From Prado023 sp963774745 (GTDB taxonomy: Bacteria; Actinomycetota; Actinomycetes; S36-B12; CAIYMF01): DNA of 64,000 bases. A model generated the notes under the pieces. The model was not told the DNA's origin and searched no databases. It saw only the letters and a program-made list of their open reading frames with translations. This document shows, piece by piece, positions 16,184 through 25,428 of the stretch (the first letter of the stretch is position 1; the number at the start of each line of letters is the position of its first letter). The stretch lies in the NCBI GenBank assembly GCA_963774745.1, contig CAVZGE010000002.1, forward strand, positions 124,001 through 188,000, given 5' to 3'. Position numbers and translations under genes: made by a program.

Positions 16184-16525
16184 ATGAGCCGGATCTTCAC
16201 CACCAGCTTCGCATCGGTCTATCCCCTCTACGTGGCGAAGGTGGAGCGCAAGGGACGCACGCAGGCGGAGCTGGATCGGGTCATCCACTGGCTGACCGGC
16301 TTCGACGAGACGGCGTTGCGTGACCACCTCGCCAAGGGCACGACGTTCGAGGCCTTCTTCGCCGACGCGCGACTCAACCCGAACTCGTCGTTGATCACGG
16401 GGGTGGTGTGCGGGGTACGCGTCGAGGACGTCGAGGATCCCCTGATGCAGAAGATCCGCTACCTGGACAAGCTGGTCGACGAGCTCGCCAGGGGAAGGTC
16501 GATGGACAAGGTCCTGCGCAGCTGA
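16184..16525 (+). CDS. DUF2200 family protein
   Basis: A 113-aa soluble protein matching the DUF2200 family over its whole length: MSRIFTTSFASVYPLYVAKV, KGRTQAELDRVIHWLTGF, TFEAFFADARLNPNSSLITG and a C-terminal helix with IRYLDKLVDELARGRSMDKVLR. No function is established for the family. TACGCT at 16170-16175 lies 8 nt before ATG 16184 with no Shine-Dalgarno, so the gene is probably expressed from a leaderless transcript. Confidence 0.92.
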   Translation: MSRIFTTSFASVYPLYVAKVERKGRTQAELDRVIHWLTGFDETALRDHLAKGTTFEAFFADARLNPNSSLITGVVCGVRVEDVEDPLMQKIRYLDKLVDELARGRSMDKVLRS

Positions 16526-16545
16526 CTCCGGCGAACGGTGGCCCG

Positions 16546-17025
16546 CTACTGCGCGGGGGCCTCGCCGTCGGCCTCGTCCTCCTCCCGGGTGCGGGCCGCG
16601 GCGACAAGTCCGGCGCCGGCTGCCAGCAGGGCAGTGGCCAGGCCCGCCAGGATGCCGGCATCGCCTGCCCCGGTGTGGGCCAGGTTCGCTGCCTCCGCCG
16701 CCTGGAGCGGCTCCTCACCGGGGGGCGTGATCCGACGACCGTCGAGCTGGCCCGCTGTCGATCCGCGTGCGGACCCTTGGCGGACGGCTGGTCCGTCGTG
16801 GCCCGACCCTGGGACTGGGTGCTGACTGCGGCCGGGCCCTGCGCCGAGACCGTGACCCCCGTGGTGGGCTCCTGCAGGCCAGCGCTCGGGACAGTGCCGG
16901 TCCCTGTGTCCGCGCCGGAACCAGTGGTCACCGCCGGCGGCTGCGGGATCGGCGGCGTCACCGTGGCCAGCACCGGCTCGTACCCCTCTCGGTGTAGTCG
17001 GCTTGCCGAACGGGAACGAGTTCAT
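16546..17025 (-). pseudogene. Frameshifted Pro/Thr-rich protein with LAxTG sortase-sorting signal
   Basis: The 3' part encodes a sorting signal: LAHTGAG, a hydrophobic helix (ILAGLATALLAAGAGLVAAA) and a charged tail (RTREEDE). LAxTG is the recognition motif used by actinobacterial class E sortases. The upstream Pro/Thr/Ser-rich wall-spanning stretch (VLATVTPPIPQPPAVTTGSG...) is in another frame. Adding one C to the C6 run near 16720-16726 joins ...STVVGSRPPGEEPLQAAEAANLAHTG. A further one-base change in a G4 run near 16985 would connect it to ATG 17025 (MNSFPFGKP). No signal peptide is visible, so the gene may be a 5'-truncated remnant or carry sequence errors. No sortase gene is in the window. 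Confidence 0.45.
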
Positions 17026-17138
17026 CCCGTGGGTGTACCGACGACGGCCGGGCTCGGGAATACCAGCACCGTCGGTAGGTCCGCGGTCACCCACGTGAGC
17101 TGCCGATGGGCGCCGGTTGACGCCCGGGTTGGGCCGAT

Positions 17139-17165
17139 CAGGTTCCCCGCCGGGGAGGGAACCTG
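17139..17165. repeat. Inverted repeat, 9-bp arms
   Basis: CAGGTTCCC (17139-17147) and GGGAACCTG (17157-17165) with a 9-nt loop. The stem is perfect. It could be a terminator or protein-binding site; no gene end is close enough to decide. Confidence 0.6.
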
Positions 17166-17288
17166 GCACGCCCGCCCACTCCCGCCCACGCTCCCACGCT
17201 GGGGCGGACGAGGCCAAGGCACCGTCGACCGGGGCGCACCGGGCCTCGATCGCGTCAGCAGTACTGCGATCGGGGCCCGGTACCCATG

Positions 17289-17329
17289 TGCTGACGATTC
17301 CGACCGTCAGATGGTCGGAATCGTCAGCA
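17289..17329. repeat. Perfect 17-bp inverted repeat with 7-nt loop
   Basis: Arms TGCTGACGATTCCGACC (17289-17305) and its exact complement GGTCGGAATCGTCAGCA (17313-17329) around GTCAGAT. It is the strongest hairpin in the window and sits in the middle of a gene-free stretch, about 280 bp from the nearest gene end. It could be a bidirectional terminator, a dimeric repressor site or an end of a lost mobile element. No flanking direct repeat is evident. Confidence 0.85.
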
Positions 17330-17606
17330 TGTCGAGCCGGAAGGGCCCCACGACGCTCGCGATCAGACCCGAGAAACCGCTACACGCCGGCTCTCGGAGC
17401 GCACCGTCGGACGGCGCTCCATCTCCATCCCGGCCTGCAGGAGCCAGCCAGCCCGGGCCCCCCACCTCGAGCGGTGGGGCAGCCGCCCCCTGACCCTGAG
17501 TTGGCCATACTGCCCCGGCCGAGCCGTTCAGGGCCACGCGGTGAGCCTGTTCCGGGAGCGAAACGGTTTCGTGCGCGATCCTCGGGGCGCTGCTGCTGCC
17601 GGGGTC

Positions 17607-18809
17607 TCAGCCGGCGGCGATGCGGTGCAGTCCCATGAAGACGTCGTAGATGCCGGACCCGAAGTCGGCTGGTTCCGGGGCCAGCACGGCGACGGCCACG
17701 GGCGGGTCCCCGGTCCAGACCTGCAGGACGCCGGTGTAGGCCGCGTCCGGCCCCCCGCCAGCATGACCGACCATGGTGACCCCCCCTTCGGACATCACGA
17801 TGGTGCCCAACCCGTACATCCCCACGTCCGGTTCGGGCTGCGGGTCGGCTTCCATCTGCGTGACCAGCGTCGAGTCGATGACCTGACCGCCGTAGAGCTG
17901 GTAGCCCCACCGGGCGACGTCTGCCGCGTCCGCGGCAATGGATCCGGCGCCGATGGTGAACGCCGCGAACGACTGTGACGGCATGAACGGACCGCCGAGG
18001 TCGACGATGTCGGCATGGGTCGCTTGGCCCCCGACCGTCAGTGGCGCGGTGGGGGTCTCACCACTCTGCACCCAGGTGCGCTGCAGCCCGGCCGGGTCCA
18101 GCAGGTCCGCGCGCAGCGCTTGCGCGAACGACTTCCTGGTCACCGTGGCGACCAGCTCGGCGAGCAGTTGGTAGTTGAGGTTGTTGTAGCGCGGCTGGCC
18201 GCCGACGGTGCCCAGCCCGTCGGCGTCCTCGGGCAGGGTGGCCAGCGCCTGGCTGAGGGTCCACTGCCGATCGAGATCCTCGGCGATCGACTCCTGGGAG
18301 GCCTCGGCCGTGTGGTCGGGGAAGCCGCTGCGCATCGCCAACAGCTGGCGGACGGTCGCGCCCCGGGTTGGGAACGGCACGTCGAGGTAGTCCGTGATCG
18401 GTGCGTCGAGGTCAACCAGTCCGCGGCCTGAGAGCAGCAGGACCTCAGCGGCGGTGTAGGTCTTGGAGATGCTCTGCAGCGACAGGGCGGAGTCTGGCTG
18501 CAACGGCGTGCCGGCACCGTCGACGCCGGCGGCCCCGGACCACACCCCGTCCGGGGTGACCACCGCAGCGGTGATGCCCCCGAGGCTGCCCTGGTCGACC
18601 CATGCGTCGATCGCGGCCTGCAGCTCGTCCGCGGTCTGCGTGTTCAGGTCCCCCGCCCCTGGTGGGGCCCACAGCGGGGCCGAGATCACGTCAGTTGACG
18701 GCGCGGCGGTCGCGGTGTCGCTGGTCGAGCCGGTGCTGCATCCGGCGATCCCGAGCGATGCCACCGTGAGGGCGGCAATGGTCACCCGAGCAGGTCGGTG
18801 ATTGATCAT
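17607..18809 (-). CDS. Beta-lactamase-fold serine hydrolase lipoprotein (class C / DD-peptidase-like)
   Basis: A 400-aa serine hydrolase. The N-terminus is a lipoprotein signal ending in the lipobox LGIAGC (cysteine near residue 25), so it should be anchored outside the membrane. Catalytic motifs of the class C beta-lactamase/R61 carboxypeptidase family are present: SISK (SxxK nucleophile) within LSLQSISKTYTAAEVLLL, YNN (YxN) in RYNNLNYQLLAELV, and HAGGG (the KTG-equivalent HxG) near the C-terminus. The role may be D-Ala-D-Ala carboxypeptidase, esterase or beta-lactamase; this cannot be settled from the sequence. ATG 18809 follows GGAGCGGAGG. The open frame to 19058 has no lipoprotein logic. 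It is divergent from the DUF5701 gene over 266 bp in which I see no other gene. Confidence 0.9.
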   Translation of the reverse strand: MINHRPARVTIAALTVASLGIAGCSTGSTSDTATAAPSTDVISAPLWAPPGAGDLNTQTADELQAAIDAWVDQGSLGGITAAVVTPDGVWSGAAGVDGAGTPLQPDSALSLQSISKTYTAAEVLLLSGRGLVDLDAPITDYLDVPFPTRGATVRQLLAMRSGFPDHTAEASQESIAEDLDRQWTLSQALATLPEDADGLGTVGGQPRYNNLNYQLLAELVATVTRKSFAQALRADLLDPAGLQRTWVQSGETPTAPLTVGGQATHADIVDLGGPFMPSQSFAAFTIGAGSIAADAADVARWGYQLYGGQVIDSTLVTQMEADPQPEPDVGMYGLGTIVMSEGGVTMVGHAGGGPDAAYTGVLQVWTGDPPVAVAVLAPEPADFGSGIYDVFMGLHRIAAG

Positions 18810-19075
18810 GACGATCGCCTCCGCTCCGATCGTCGCGCCGAGAACGGCCACGCGGTAGGGGCTTTGGGCCTCGCCCCCGGTGACGGCGGCGGCATGCGGG
18901 TCAGGATCCCCCGAGCCACCCACGCAGTTCCATGCGCGGGAGCACGGGGCAGCTGCTGGTCTGCATGGGCCTGCTGTCGCCGCCCGACCCCGCTCGGGCG
19001 GAGGGAATGCCGTCGCCGGTGGGCGGCGTTGTGCTGCGACGGATGTGCGCAGCGCCATCCGGGAGGGTGGCGCCC

Positions 19076-19727
19076 GTGTCGCTTGTTGATCAGGTGGCTG
19101 CCTTGGTGGCGGCCGGGGTGCCCGAGGCGGCAGGGATCAGCCCCGCGGAGTTGGTGGCGCACGCAGCGGCGCTCCCCGAGGTGTCCGGTGCCATCGTCGC
19201 GGTTCACCCCAGCCTTGCGCGCCCCCGGGCGGCTGGCCGGACTGCTGCGGCACGGCGGCCGCCCCGGGTTCGTGGTGGCCGACATGACCGACGTCGATGA
19301 CTTCGCCCCGATCAACGGGCTGACGATCCCCGGACGGCCGCTGTACCTGGTGCGCGAACCGACCAGGGGTGATGAGCTGCGCAACGCCAGCCCCGTGGAG
19401 GCCCTGGCCGCGATCAGCGGGGCAGGGCGCACCCCGCTGACCCTCAACGAGGGAATCAGCTGGCTGCTGCAGGACCCCACGGTCCTTCAGCCCGGGGCGT
19501 GCTTCATGACGATCGGGTCACGCAAGCACACCGCGGCGGCGCAGACCGATGGTCGGTGCCCGGCGATCTGGATCAGCCGCGGCACCGGTCGCGACGGACC
19601 CACGCGACGCAACGCGCCGAAGGTGGGCTGGTGCTGGGCGGGCAACCGGCACACCTGGCTGGGCCACGCGTCGGCTGCGAGCCGACTCCCACAACCCGGC
19701 ACCGATGCAAGGGCCGGCTCAAGGTAG
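19076..19727 (+). pseudogene. DUF5701 family gene with a single-base frameshift
   Basis: GTG 19076 (GGGAGG at 19061-19066) starts the typical DUF5701 N-terminus (SLVDQVAALVAAGVPEAAGISP ... IVAVHPSL). The rest of the family sequence continues in the next frame: GFVVADMTDVDDFAPI, TPLTLNEGISWLLQDP, CFMTIGSRKH, PAIWISRGTGRDG and APKVGWCWAGNRHTWLG. Removing one C from the C5 run at 19222-19226 restores HPSLARPGRLAGLLRHGG, giving an intact protein of about 216 aa. The family has no assigned function. Because every conserved block is intact and only one homopolymer base is wrong, sequence error is likelier than real decay. Confidence 0.75.
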
Positions 19728-19886
19728 TCCTGCTTCGGTGGAGGCTGCTACGTGGCCCAGACGAAGGCATCTGGCGGAGGCGTAGGAAGTTCTCGAGGAG
19801 CGTCAATCCGCGAGCCGCGCACGTTTGGGGAAGGGGCATCGAGCGTCGGGTGGCTGCCCCGTCCAGGCTCACGCTCAGACCTCCTC

Positions 19887-21538
19887 CTACGGGGGAGGCT
19901 GTGAACCGGGCTGTGTCACCCAGGCGCCGGCTCGGTCGTAGGCGACGGCCAGGGATCCATCGGTCTCCTCCCCTTGGGCGATCAGGGTGATCGAGTCGGG
20001 CAGTCCTGCGGCTCGGAGTTGGGTGATGGTTGTTGGTTGCAGCCCGCACACGATCAGGGAGCCGCCGGATCCGGCGAGCTGCTCGGCGTAGGCCTCGAGG
20101 GCCTTGGTGAAGGTCAGGTTCGTGCGCAGGTGGCCGCGCAGCCGCAGGACGACGGCGAAGGGCCGGCCGTCGCCTGCGGCGGAGGCAGGGGGCAGCTGGT
20201 CGAACAGTGCGGGGACGGAGGTGAAGGCGCCGGATCCCTCGATGTCCAGGACAGTGACCTGCCCGGGGGTCAGCTCGGTACGGACCTCGGTGCGGCGCCA
20301 GCGGCCAGGACCTGCAGGTTCGAGGGCAACGATGTGGGTGGCGGACGCGCTGTTGATCCCGATCAGGAGCAGGGAGAGGATCACGCCGATCAGTACGGCG
20401 ATGTGGATCGGGAAGAGCAGGGTGCCGGTCATGGTGATCAGGGCGGCGGCCCCGGAGGACTTGCTGGTCTGCCAGGAGCGGGCCAGCGCCCGGGGCTTCA
20501 GCGATCCGAACCCGGCCAGGATCAGCAGCCCCGCGAGCGCGGGGATCGGCACCGCGGACAGAACAGGTCCCAGGGCGACCACGAACACCAGCATCCACAG
20601 GCCGCTGAGGATGACGGCCCACCGGGTGCGCCCGCCGGCCATCACGTTGAACGCGGTCTGGCCGACGCTGCCGCCCACGGGGATGCCGCCGACCAGGCCG
20701 AGGCGAGGTTGGATCCGCCCTGGGCGTAGAAGTCGCGGGTCACGCTGTTGGCGGTTCCGTCGGTGTTCGGGTAGGCCGCGCCGACGCCGGCGGCCTGGAC
20801 CAGCACGACGATCGTCAGGGCCGCCGCCGCGGCCAGCAGGGTCGGTGAGATCAGGCTCGGGTCGGGCAGGACCAGTGGCGGCAGGCCGACGGCGATGGCG
20901 CCCGAGGTCGATTCGACCGTTGCCACAGCTGTATCGGTCACGGCCAGGACGATGGTGGGGATCACGATCGCGATCAGCGGGGCCAGGGCGACCAGCTTCC
21001 CCCGGCCCAGGGCGATGCTGACAAGGATGGCGGTACCGGCGGTGAGCATCGAGGCCCGGTCGAAGGACTGCCACTGGCGAAGCGTGTTCAGGGCCTTCTC
21101 CAGGGTGGACCCGCCGCTGGTCTTCACCCCGGTGGCGTCGGCGAGCTGGCCCAGGATCAGGATCAGCCCGACACCGAACATGAACCCGCCCATCACCGAG
21201 GCGGACACGAACCGCATCAGCCTGGCGAACCCCAGCCGGGTGGCCAGCAGCATGAACGCGCCAGCCAGGATCGTCAGGGTCGCCAGCGTTCGCAGCGGGT
21301 CGGCCGGCCCGGCGTTCATCACCTCGGCGGTGGTCACAGCCGCGGCCGAGGTGGTGGCCACCACCATGACCGTGGTCGACTGCAGCAGCCCACCGGCCGC
21401 CGGACCGGCGAACGACGCGTACAGCCCGGCCATCGGGTTGGCCCCCGCCAGCACCGCCGTGGCCATCCCGTCGGGCACGGATCCGATCGCCCCGGCCAGG
21501 CCGGCCATGGTCTCCCGGCCCCAGGGGACCTTCGCCAT
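19887..21538 (-). pseudogene. SulP-family anion (sulfate) transporter with STAS domain, frameshifted
   Basis: Two overlapping frames together make one SulP transporter of about 550 aa. The 5' frame (ATG 21538) holds the first membrane helices (MAKVPWGRETMAGLAGAIGS, ATAVLAGANPMAGLYASF) through YPNTDGTANSVTRDFYAQGG. The 3' frame continues LVGGIPVGGSVGQTAFNVMAGG, later helices and a C-terminal STAS domain (VTVLDIEGSGAFTS ...). Adding one base at the GG/CC run near 20698-20700 joins them as SNLASGLVGGIPVGG. Family knowledge: SulP proteins take up sulfate or bicarbonate by proton or sodium symport. The gene lies 12 bp downstream of the arylsulfatase on the same strand, so sulfate import or release linked to that enzyme is likely. 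One-base sequence error is favoured over true loss. Confidence 0.8.
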
Positions 21539-21550
21539 CAGTGCGCTCTG

Positions 21551-23914
21551 CTACTGGCGCATCATGGCGACCCGCAGGTCGGCCTCCGTGTCCGGGATGA
21601 GCTCGCCGGACAGGTCGAGGGTGACCCGCTTGATCGTGCCGGTGAACCGGAACTCCCCGGTGTAGTGGTCGGGGGCGGCGGGCTCGCCGCCGTCGTAGCC
21701 GCAGGTCAGGCCCTGGGTGCCGAACATCCGTAGCACCGAGAACGGCATGTCGATGCTGGCGACCAGGGTGCCGTTGACGTACAGCTGCCCGCGGGCGGGG
21801 ACGCCGTGCCCGAGGGCCGGGTTGGGGGCGCCGGTGGGCTCGAACTCGTAGCGCAGCTCGAGGTCACCCTCGGGCAGGGGGTCCGGTGAGATCAGCCAGA
21901 AGTGCTCGCGGCCCAGCCAGTTGTACAGGAAGTGCAGCTTCTGGTCCTTGACGAAGAACGTGTAGCCACCGGTCCGCCCGCCGTTGGCAACCAGCACACC
22001 CTCGGCCCCGCCCGGGGGGATGGTGACCTCGGCGGTGATGCTCCACGGGCGGTTGTAGGTCTTCGGGGTAGCGGTGAACGGCACCGAGGCGCCGCCGGGG
22101 TAGAACACGAATGTGTCCCTGGGCCCGGAGTTGGTCGGCTTCTCGACGCTGAGCCGGTACATCACGTCGCCGTCGAGGGGCAGGACCTGGTACTTCTCAG
22201 CCTCGGCCCACCACAGCGCGACCAGCTCGGCGAGCTTCTCGGGGTGCTCGGCGGCCACGTTGCGGGTCTCCGACCAGTCCTCGGTGAGGTGGTACAGCTC
22301 CCAGCCGCTGGCCTCCAATGCCGACAGCGTCTCGGCAGGGATCGGGGAGCCGAAGTGCAGGCCCTGCTCCGCTGCCTCGGTGAATGTGGGCCCGGGCCAC
22401 GGGCACACCGCCCGCCAGCCATCGTGGTAGATCGCGCGGTGGCCCATCATCTCGAAGTACTGCGTCTCGTGGCGGGTGGGCGCCTCGGGGTCGGAGAACG
22501 TGTGCGCGAAGCTCACGCCCTCGATCGGGGCCTGCGGGACCCCGCGGACCGCCTCCGGGGGCTGCACACCCAGGGCCTCCAGGACCGTGGGGACGAAGTC
22601 GATCACGTGCCCGTACTGCGCCCGTAGGCCACCGGTGTCGGTGATCCGCGCTGGCCAGGACACGATGCACGGGTCACTCGTGCCACCCCGGTAGGTCTCC
22701 CGCTTCCACCGCCGGAAGGGGGCGTTGCCGGCGTTGGCCCACCCCCACGGGTAGTGGTTGCAGGTCTCCACCCCGCCGAGCTGGTCGATCATCGCCAGGT
22801 TGTCGGCGAGGGACTCGGGGGCGTTGTTGAAGAAGAACATCTCATTGAGCGACCCGACCGCCCCGCCCTCGGAGCTGGCGCCGTTGTCCGAGACGACGAT
22901 GACCAGGGTGTTGTCCCGTTCGCCGATCTCGGCCAGGAAGTCCAGGATCCGCCCGAAGTGGTGGTCGGTGTACTCGATGAACCCGGCGTAGACCTCCATG
23001 AAGCGGGCCGACAGCCGCTGGGCGTCCTCGGACAGCGAGTCCCATGCCGGCACGTCCGGGTCGTGCGCGGACAGCTGCGTGCCCGCGGGGATGATTCCCA
23101 GCTCGATCTGGCGCTGGTGGACGATCTCGCGGTAGGCGTCCCACCCGGAGTCGAACTTCCCGGTGTACTTGTCGGCCCACTCCTTGGGCACGTGGTGCGG
23201 GGCGTGCCCGGCACCGGTGGCGTAGTAGAGGAAGAACGGCTTGTCCGGTGCCGTGGTGTGGGCGTCCTTGATGAACTCGATGGCCCGGTCCGCGAGATCT
23301 GCGCTGAGGTGGTACCCGTCCTCGGGCTGCGCGGGCTGCTCGACCTCGTGGTTGTCGTAGGTCAGCTCGGGGTACCACTGGTTGGTCTCCCCACCGAGGA
23401 ACCCGTAGTACCGCTCGAACCCACGGCCCAGCGGCCATCGGTCGAACGGCCCCGCCGCGGTGGTGTCCTCAGCTGGGGTCAGGTGCCACTTGCCCACGCA
23501 GAACGTGTTGTACCCCAGGGGCAGCAGCATCTCGGGCAGCATCGCCTTGTCGAAGGGCATCAGGCCGTTGTAGCCCGGGTAGCCGGTGGCCGTCTCGGTG
23601 ATGCACGCGATCCCAACCGAGTGGTGGTTGCGCCCGGTCAGCACGCACGCCCGCGACGGGGAGCACACCGAGGTGGTGTGCATGTTCGTGTACCGCAATC
23701 CCGCATTCGCCAGGTCGTCCAGGACCGGGGTGTGCACCAGCCCACCGAACGGGGACAGTTGGCCGAACCCGACGTCATCCAGCACGAAGAACACGATGTT
23801 CGGCGCCCCCTCCGGCGCCCGCCGCGGTTCCGGCCACGCCGGGCTGGACGTGTCGGTCGTGCGGCCGATGACCCCGGGGAACGGGGTCCCGACCGGGTAG
23901 GTGTGGACGGCCAT
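21551..23914 (-). CDS. Arylsulfatase, formylglycine-dependent type I
   Basis: A 787-aa sulfatase. The alkaline-phosphatase-fold core begins at about residue 37 (NIVFFVLDDVGFGQLSPFGG, metal-binding Asp pair). The activation motif is CSPSR at 84-88 within VCSPSRACVLTG, where the Cys is converted to formylglycine. Downstream are FCVGKWHLTP, VIVVSDNGASSEGG and KRETYRGGTSDPCIV, the remaining metal/substrate loops. About residues 600-787 form a beta-rich C-terminal domain. No signal peptide is seen, so the enzyme is probably cytoplasmic or exported folded by an unseen route. It hydrolyses sulfate esters; the substrate is unknown. ATG 23914 is preceded by GAGGAGAG. It is followed closely by the SulP transporter and is divergent from its probable maturase. 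Confidence 0.95.
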   Translation of the reverse strand: MAVHTYPVGTPFPGVIGRTTDTSSPAWPEPRRAPEGAPNIVFFVLDDVGFGQLSPFGGLVHTPVLDDLANAGLRYTNMHTTSVCSPSRACVLTGRNHHSVGIACITETATGYPGYNGLMPFDKAMLPEMLLPLGYNTFCVGKWHLTPAEDTTAAGPFDRWPLGRGFERYYGFLGGETNQWYPELTYDNHEVEQPAQPEDGYHLSADLADRAIEFIKDAHTTAPDKPFFLYYATGAGHAPHHVPKEWADKYTGKFDSGWDAYREIVHQRQIELGIIPAGTQLSAHDPDVPAWDSLSEDAQRLSARFMEVYAGFIEYTDHHFGRILDFLAEIGERDNTLVIVVSDNGASSEGGAVGSLNEMFFFNNAPESLADNLAMIDQLGGVETCNHYPWGWANAGNAPFRRWKRETYRGGTSDPCIVSWPARITDTGGLRAQYGHVIDFVPTVLEALGVQPPEAVRGVPQAPIEGVSFAHTFSDPEAPTRHETQYFEMMGHRAIYHDGWRAVCPWPGPTFTEAAEQGLHFGSPIPAETLSALEASGWELYHLTEDWSETRNVAAEHPEKLAELVALWWAEAEKYQVLPLDGDVMYRLSVEKPTNSGPRDTFVFYPGGASVPFTATPKTYNRPWSITAEVTIPPGGAEGVLVANGGRTGGYTFFVKDQKLHFLYNWLGREHFWLISPDPLPEGDLELRYEFEPTGAPNPALGHGVPARGQLYVNGTLVASIDMPFSVLRMFGTQGLTCGYDGGEPAAPDHYTGEFRFTGTIKRVTLDLSGELIPDTEADLRVAMMRQ

Positions 23915-24086
23915 GACTCTCCTCGATGACTGCGAGTTCGACAGGGTGAACCACTCGCTACCCTACTCCGCGACCGATCGCCATCCCCGGCGACCAGAAG
24001 ACCGCCCCCGATCGTCTCGGGCGGCCCGACGCGGTCGGTGGCCCAGAGCCCCACCCTCGACAGGTTCCGGCTGCGAGAATGCGCTC

Positions 24087-25343
24087 GTGCCCCCTGACGA
24101 CATCGCCCCCGGCCACGCCGCTGCCGCGCGCTCACGTCAGGCGCCGGCGTCGTTCCACGTGCTGGCCAAGCCGACCGGGGCGATCTGCAACCTGGACTGC
24201 GACTACTGCTTCTTCCTGGCCAAGGAGGAGCTCTACCCAGGCAGCAGCTTCCGGATGACCGACACGGTGCTGGAGGCCTACATCTCCCAACTGCTGGCCG
24301 CGCACCGCACCCCCGAGGTCACCATCGCCTGGCAAGGTGGCGAGCCGACGATGATGGGCCTGGAGTTCTATCGGCACGTGCTGGAGATCGTTGATCGGCA
24401 TCGGCGCCCGGGGCAGGTGATCGAGCACACGATCCAGACCAATGCCACGCTGATCGACGACCAGTGGGCGTCCTTCCTTGCCGAGCACGACTTCCTCGTC
24501 GGGGTCTCGATCGACGGTCCTGCGCACCTGCACGACGTGTACCGGCGGGACAAGGGCGGCAAGCCGACCTTCGACCGGGTGCTCCGCGGGCTGCGGACCC
24601 TGCAGGCCCACGGGGTGCGGTGGAATGCGCTGACCACCATCAACTCCGCGAACGAGGACCATCCGCTCGAGGTTTACCGGTTCCTGCGCGACGACCTGGG
24701 GGCGGAGTTCATCCAGTTCATCCCGATCGTGGAGCGGCCCTCGCCCGGCGGGATCCCGACCGGGAACCAGGTGACCGACCGCTCCGTGTCCCCGGGTGGG
24801 TACGGGACCTTCCTGTCCGCGGTCTTCGACGAGTGGGTCCGCCGCGACGTCGGCACCGTGTTCGTGCAGATGTTCGACACCACCCTGGCCAACCACCTCA
24901 ACGTCCCGGGCGGCATGTGCGTCCACGCCCGCACCTGCGGCACCGCCGTCGCCCTGGAGCACACCGGCGACCTGTACTCCTGCGATCACTTCGTCGAGCC
25001 CGAGTACCTGCTGGGCACCATCACCGACCGACCGATGCTCGAGCTGATCGCGTCCCCCCAGCAGGTCGCCTTCGGGCAGGCCAAGCACGACGACCTGCCC
25101 GCCTATTGCCGCACCTGCACGGTTCAGTTCGCCTGCCACGGCGGCTGCCCCAAGGACCGGTTCACCACCACCCCCGACGGCGAACCCGGCCTGCACTACC
25201 TGTGCCCCAGCTACAAGGCGTTCTTCACCCACGTCGACCGCCCCATGCGGTTCATGGCAGGCGCCCTGCGCGCCGGACGCCTGGCGGAGGACGTCATCCC
25301 CTGGATGGCCCGGATGGACGCCCGGTCAGCGACCACGGACTGA
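24087..25343 (+). CDS. Anaerobic-type sulfatase-maturating radical SAM enzyme (anSME)
   Basis: A 418-aa radical SAM protein. The [4Fe-4S]-SAM motif is CNLDCDYC (C34, C38, C41) preceded by FHVLAKPTGAI, and followed by TIAWQGGEPTMMGLEFY and SIDGPAHLHDVYRRDKGG. A C-terminal SPASM-type region has CVHARTCG, LYSCDHFVEPEYLLG and CRTCTVQFACHGGCPKDRF for two auxiliary clusters. Family knowledge: anSME oxidises the active-site Cys or Ser of sulfatases to formylglycine without oxygen. Its target is surely the divergent arylsulfatase, whose CSPSR suits this enzyme. GTG 24087 is chosen because a GAGAAT -10-like box lies a few nt upstream and family similarity starts soon after; earlier starts (open to 23901) overlap the sulfatase promoter. 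Confidence 0.94.
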   Translation: MPPDDIAPGHAAAARSRQAPASFHVLAKPTGAICNLDCDYCFFLAKEELYPGSSFRMTDTVLEAYISQLLAAHRTPEVTIAWQGGEPTMMGLEFYRHVLEIVDRHRRPGQVIEHTIQTNATLIDDQWASFLAEHDFLVGVSIDGPAHLHDVYRRDKGGKPTFDRVLRGLRTLQAHGVRWNALTTINSANEDHPLEVYRFLRDDLGAEFIQFIPIVERPSPGGIPTGNQVTDRSVSPGGYGTFLSAVFDEWVRRDVGTVFVQMFDTTLANHLNVPGGMCVHARTCGTAVALEHTGDLYSCDHFVEPEYLLGTITDRPMLELIASPQQVAFGQAKHDDLPAYCRTCTVQFACHGGCPKDRFTTTPDGEPGLHYLCPSYKAFFTHVDRPMRFMAGALRAGRLAEDVIPWMARMDARSATTD

Positions 25344-25428
25344 AGGTCGCCGAACAGCTGCGGCGTCGCCCTGCGGGCCGATGTGCTCACGAGTGGCAAC
25401 AGGCTGTCTAACTAGGTTGACTGTTGCG

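Larger units (their letters stand above)
17026..17606. other. Gene-free stretch of about 580 bp with two hairpins
   Basis: No open frame here has actinobacterial coding character or recognisable similarity. It lies upstream of the LAxTG remnant and downstream of the serine hydrolase gene, both read leftward. It contains two clear inverted repeats, listed separately, and may once have held the missing 5' part of the LAxTG protein gene. Confidence 0.6.
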
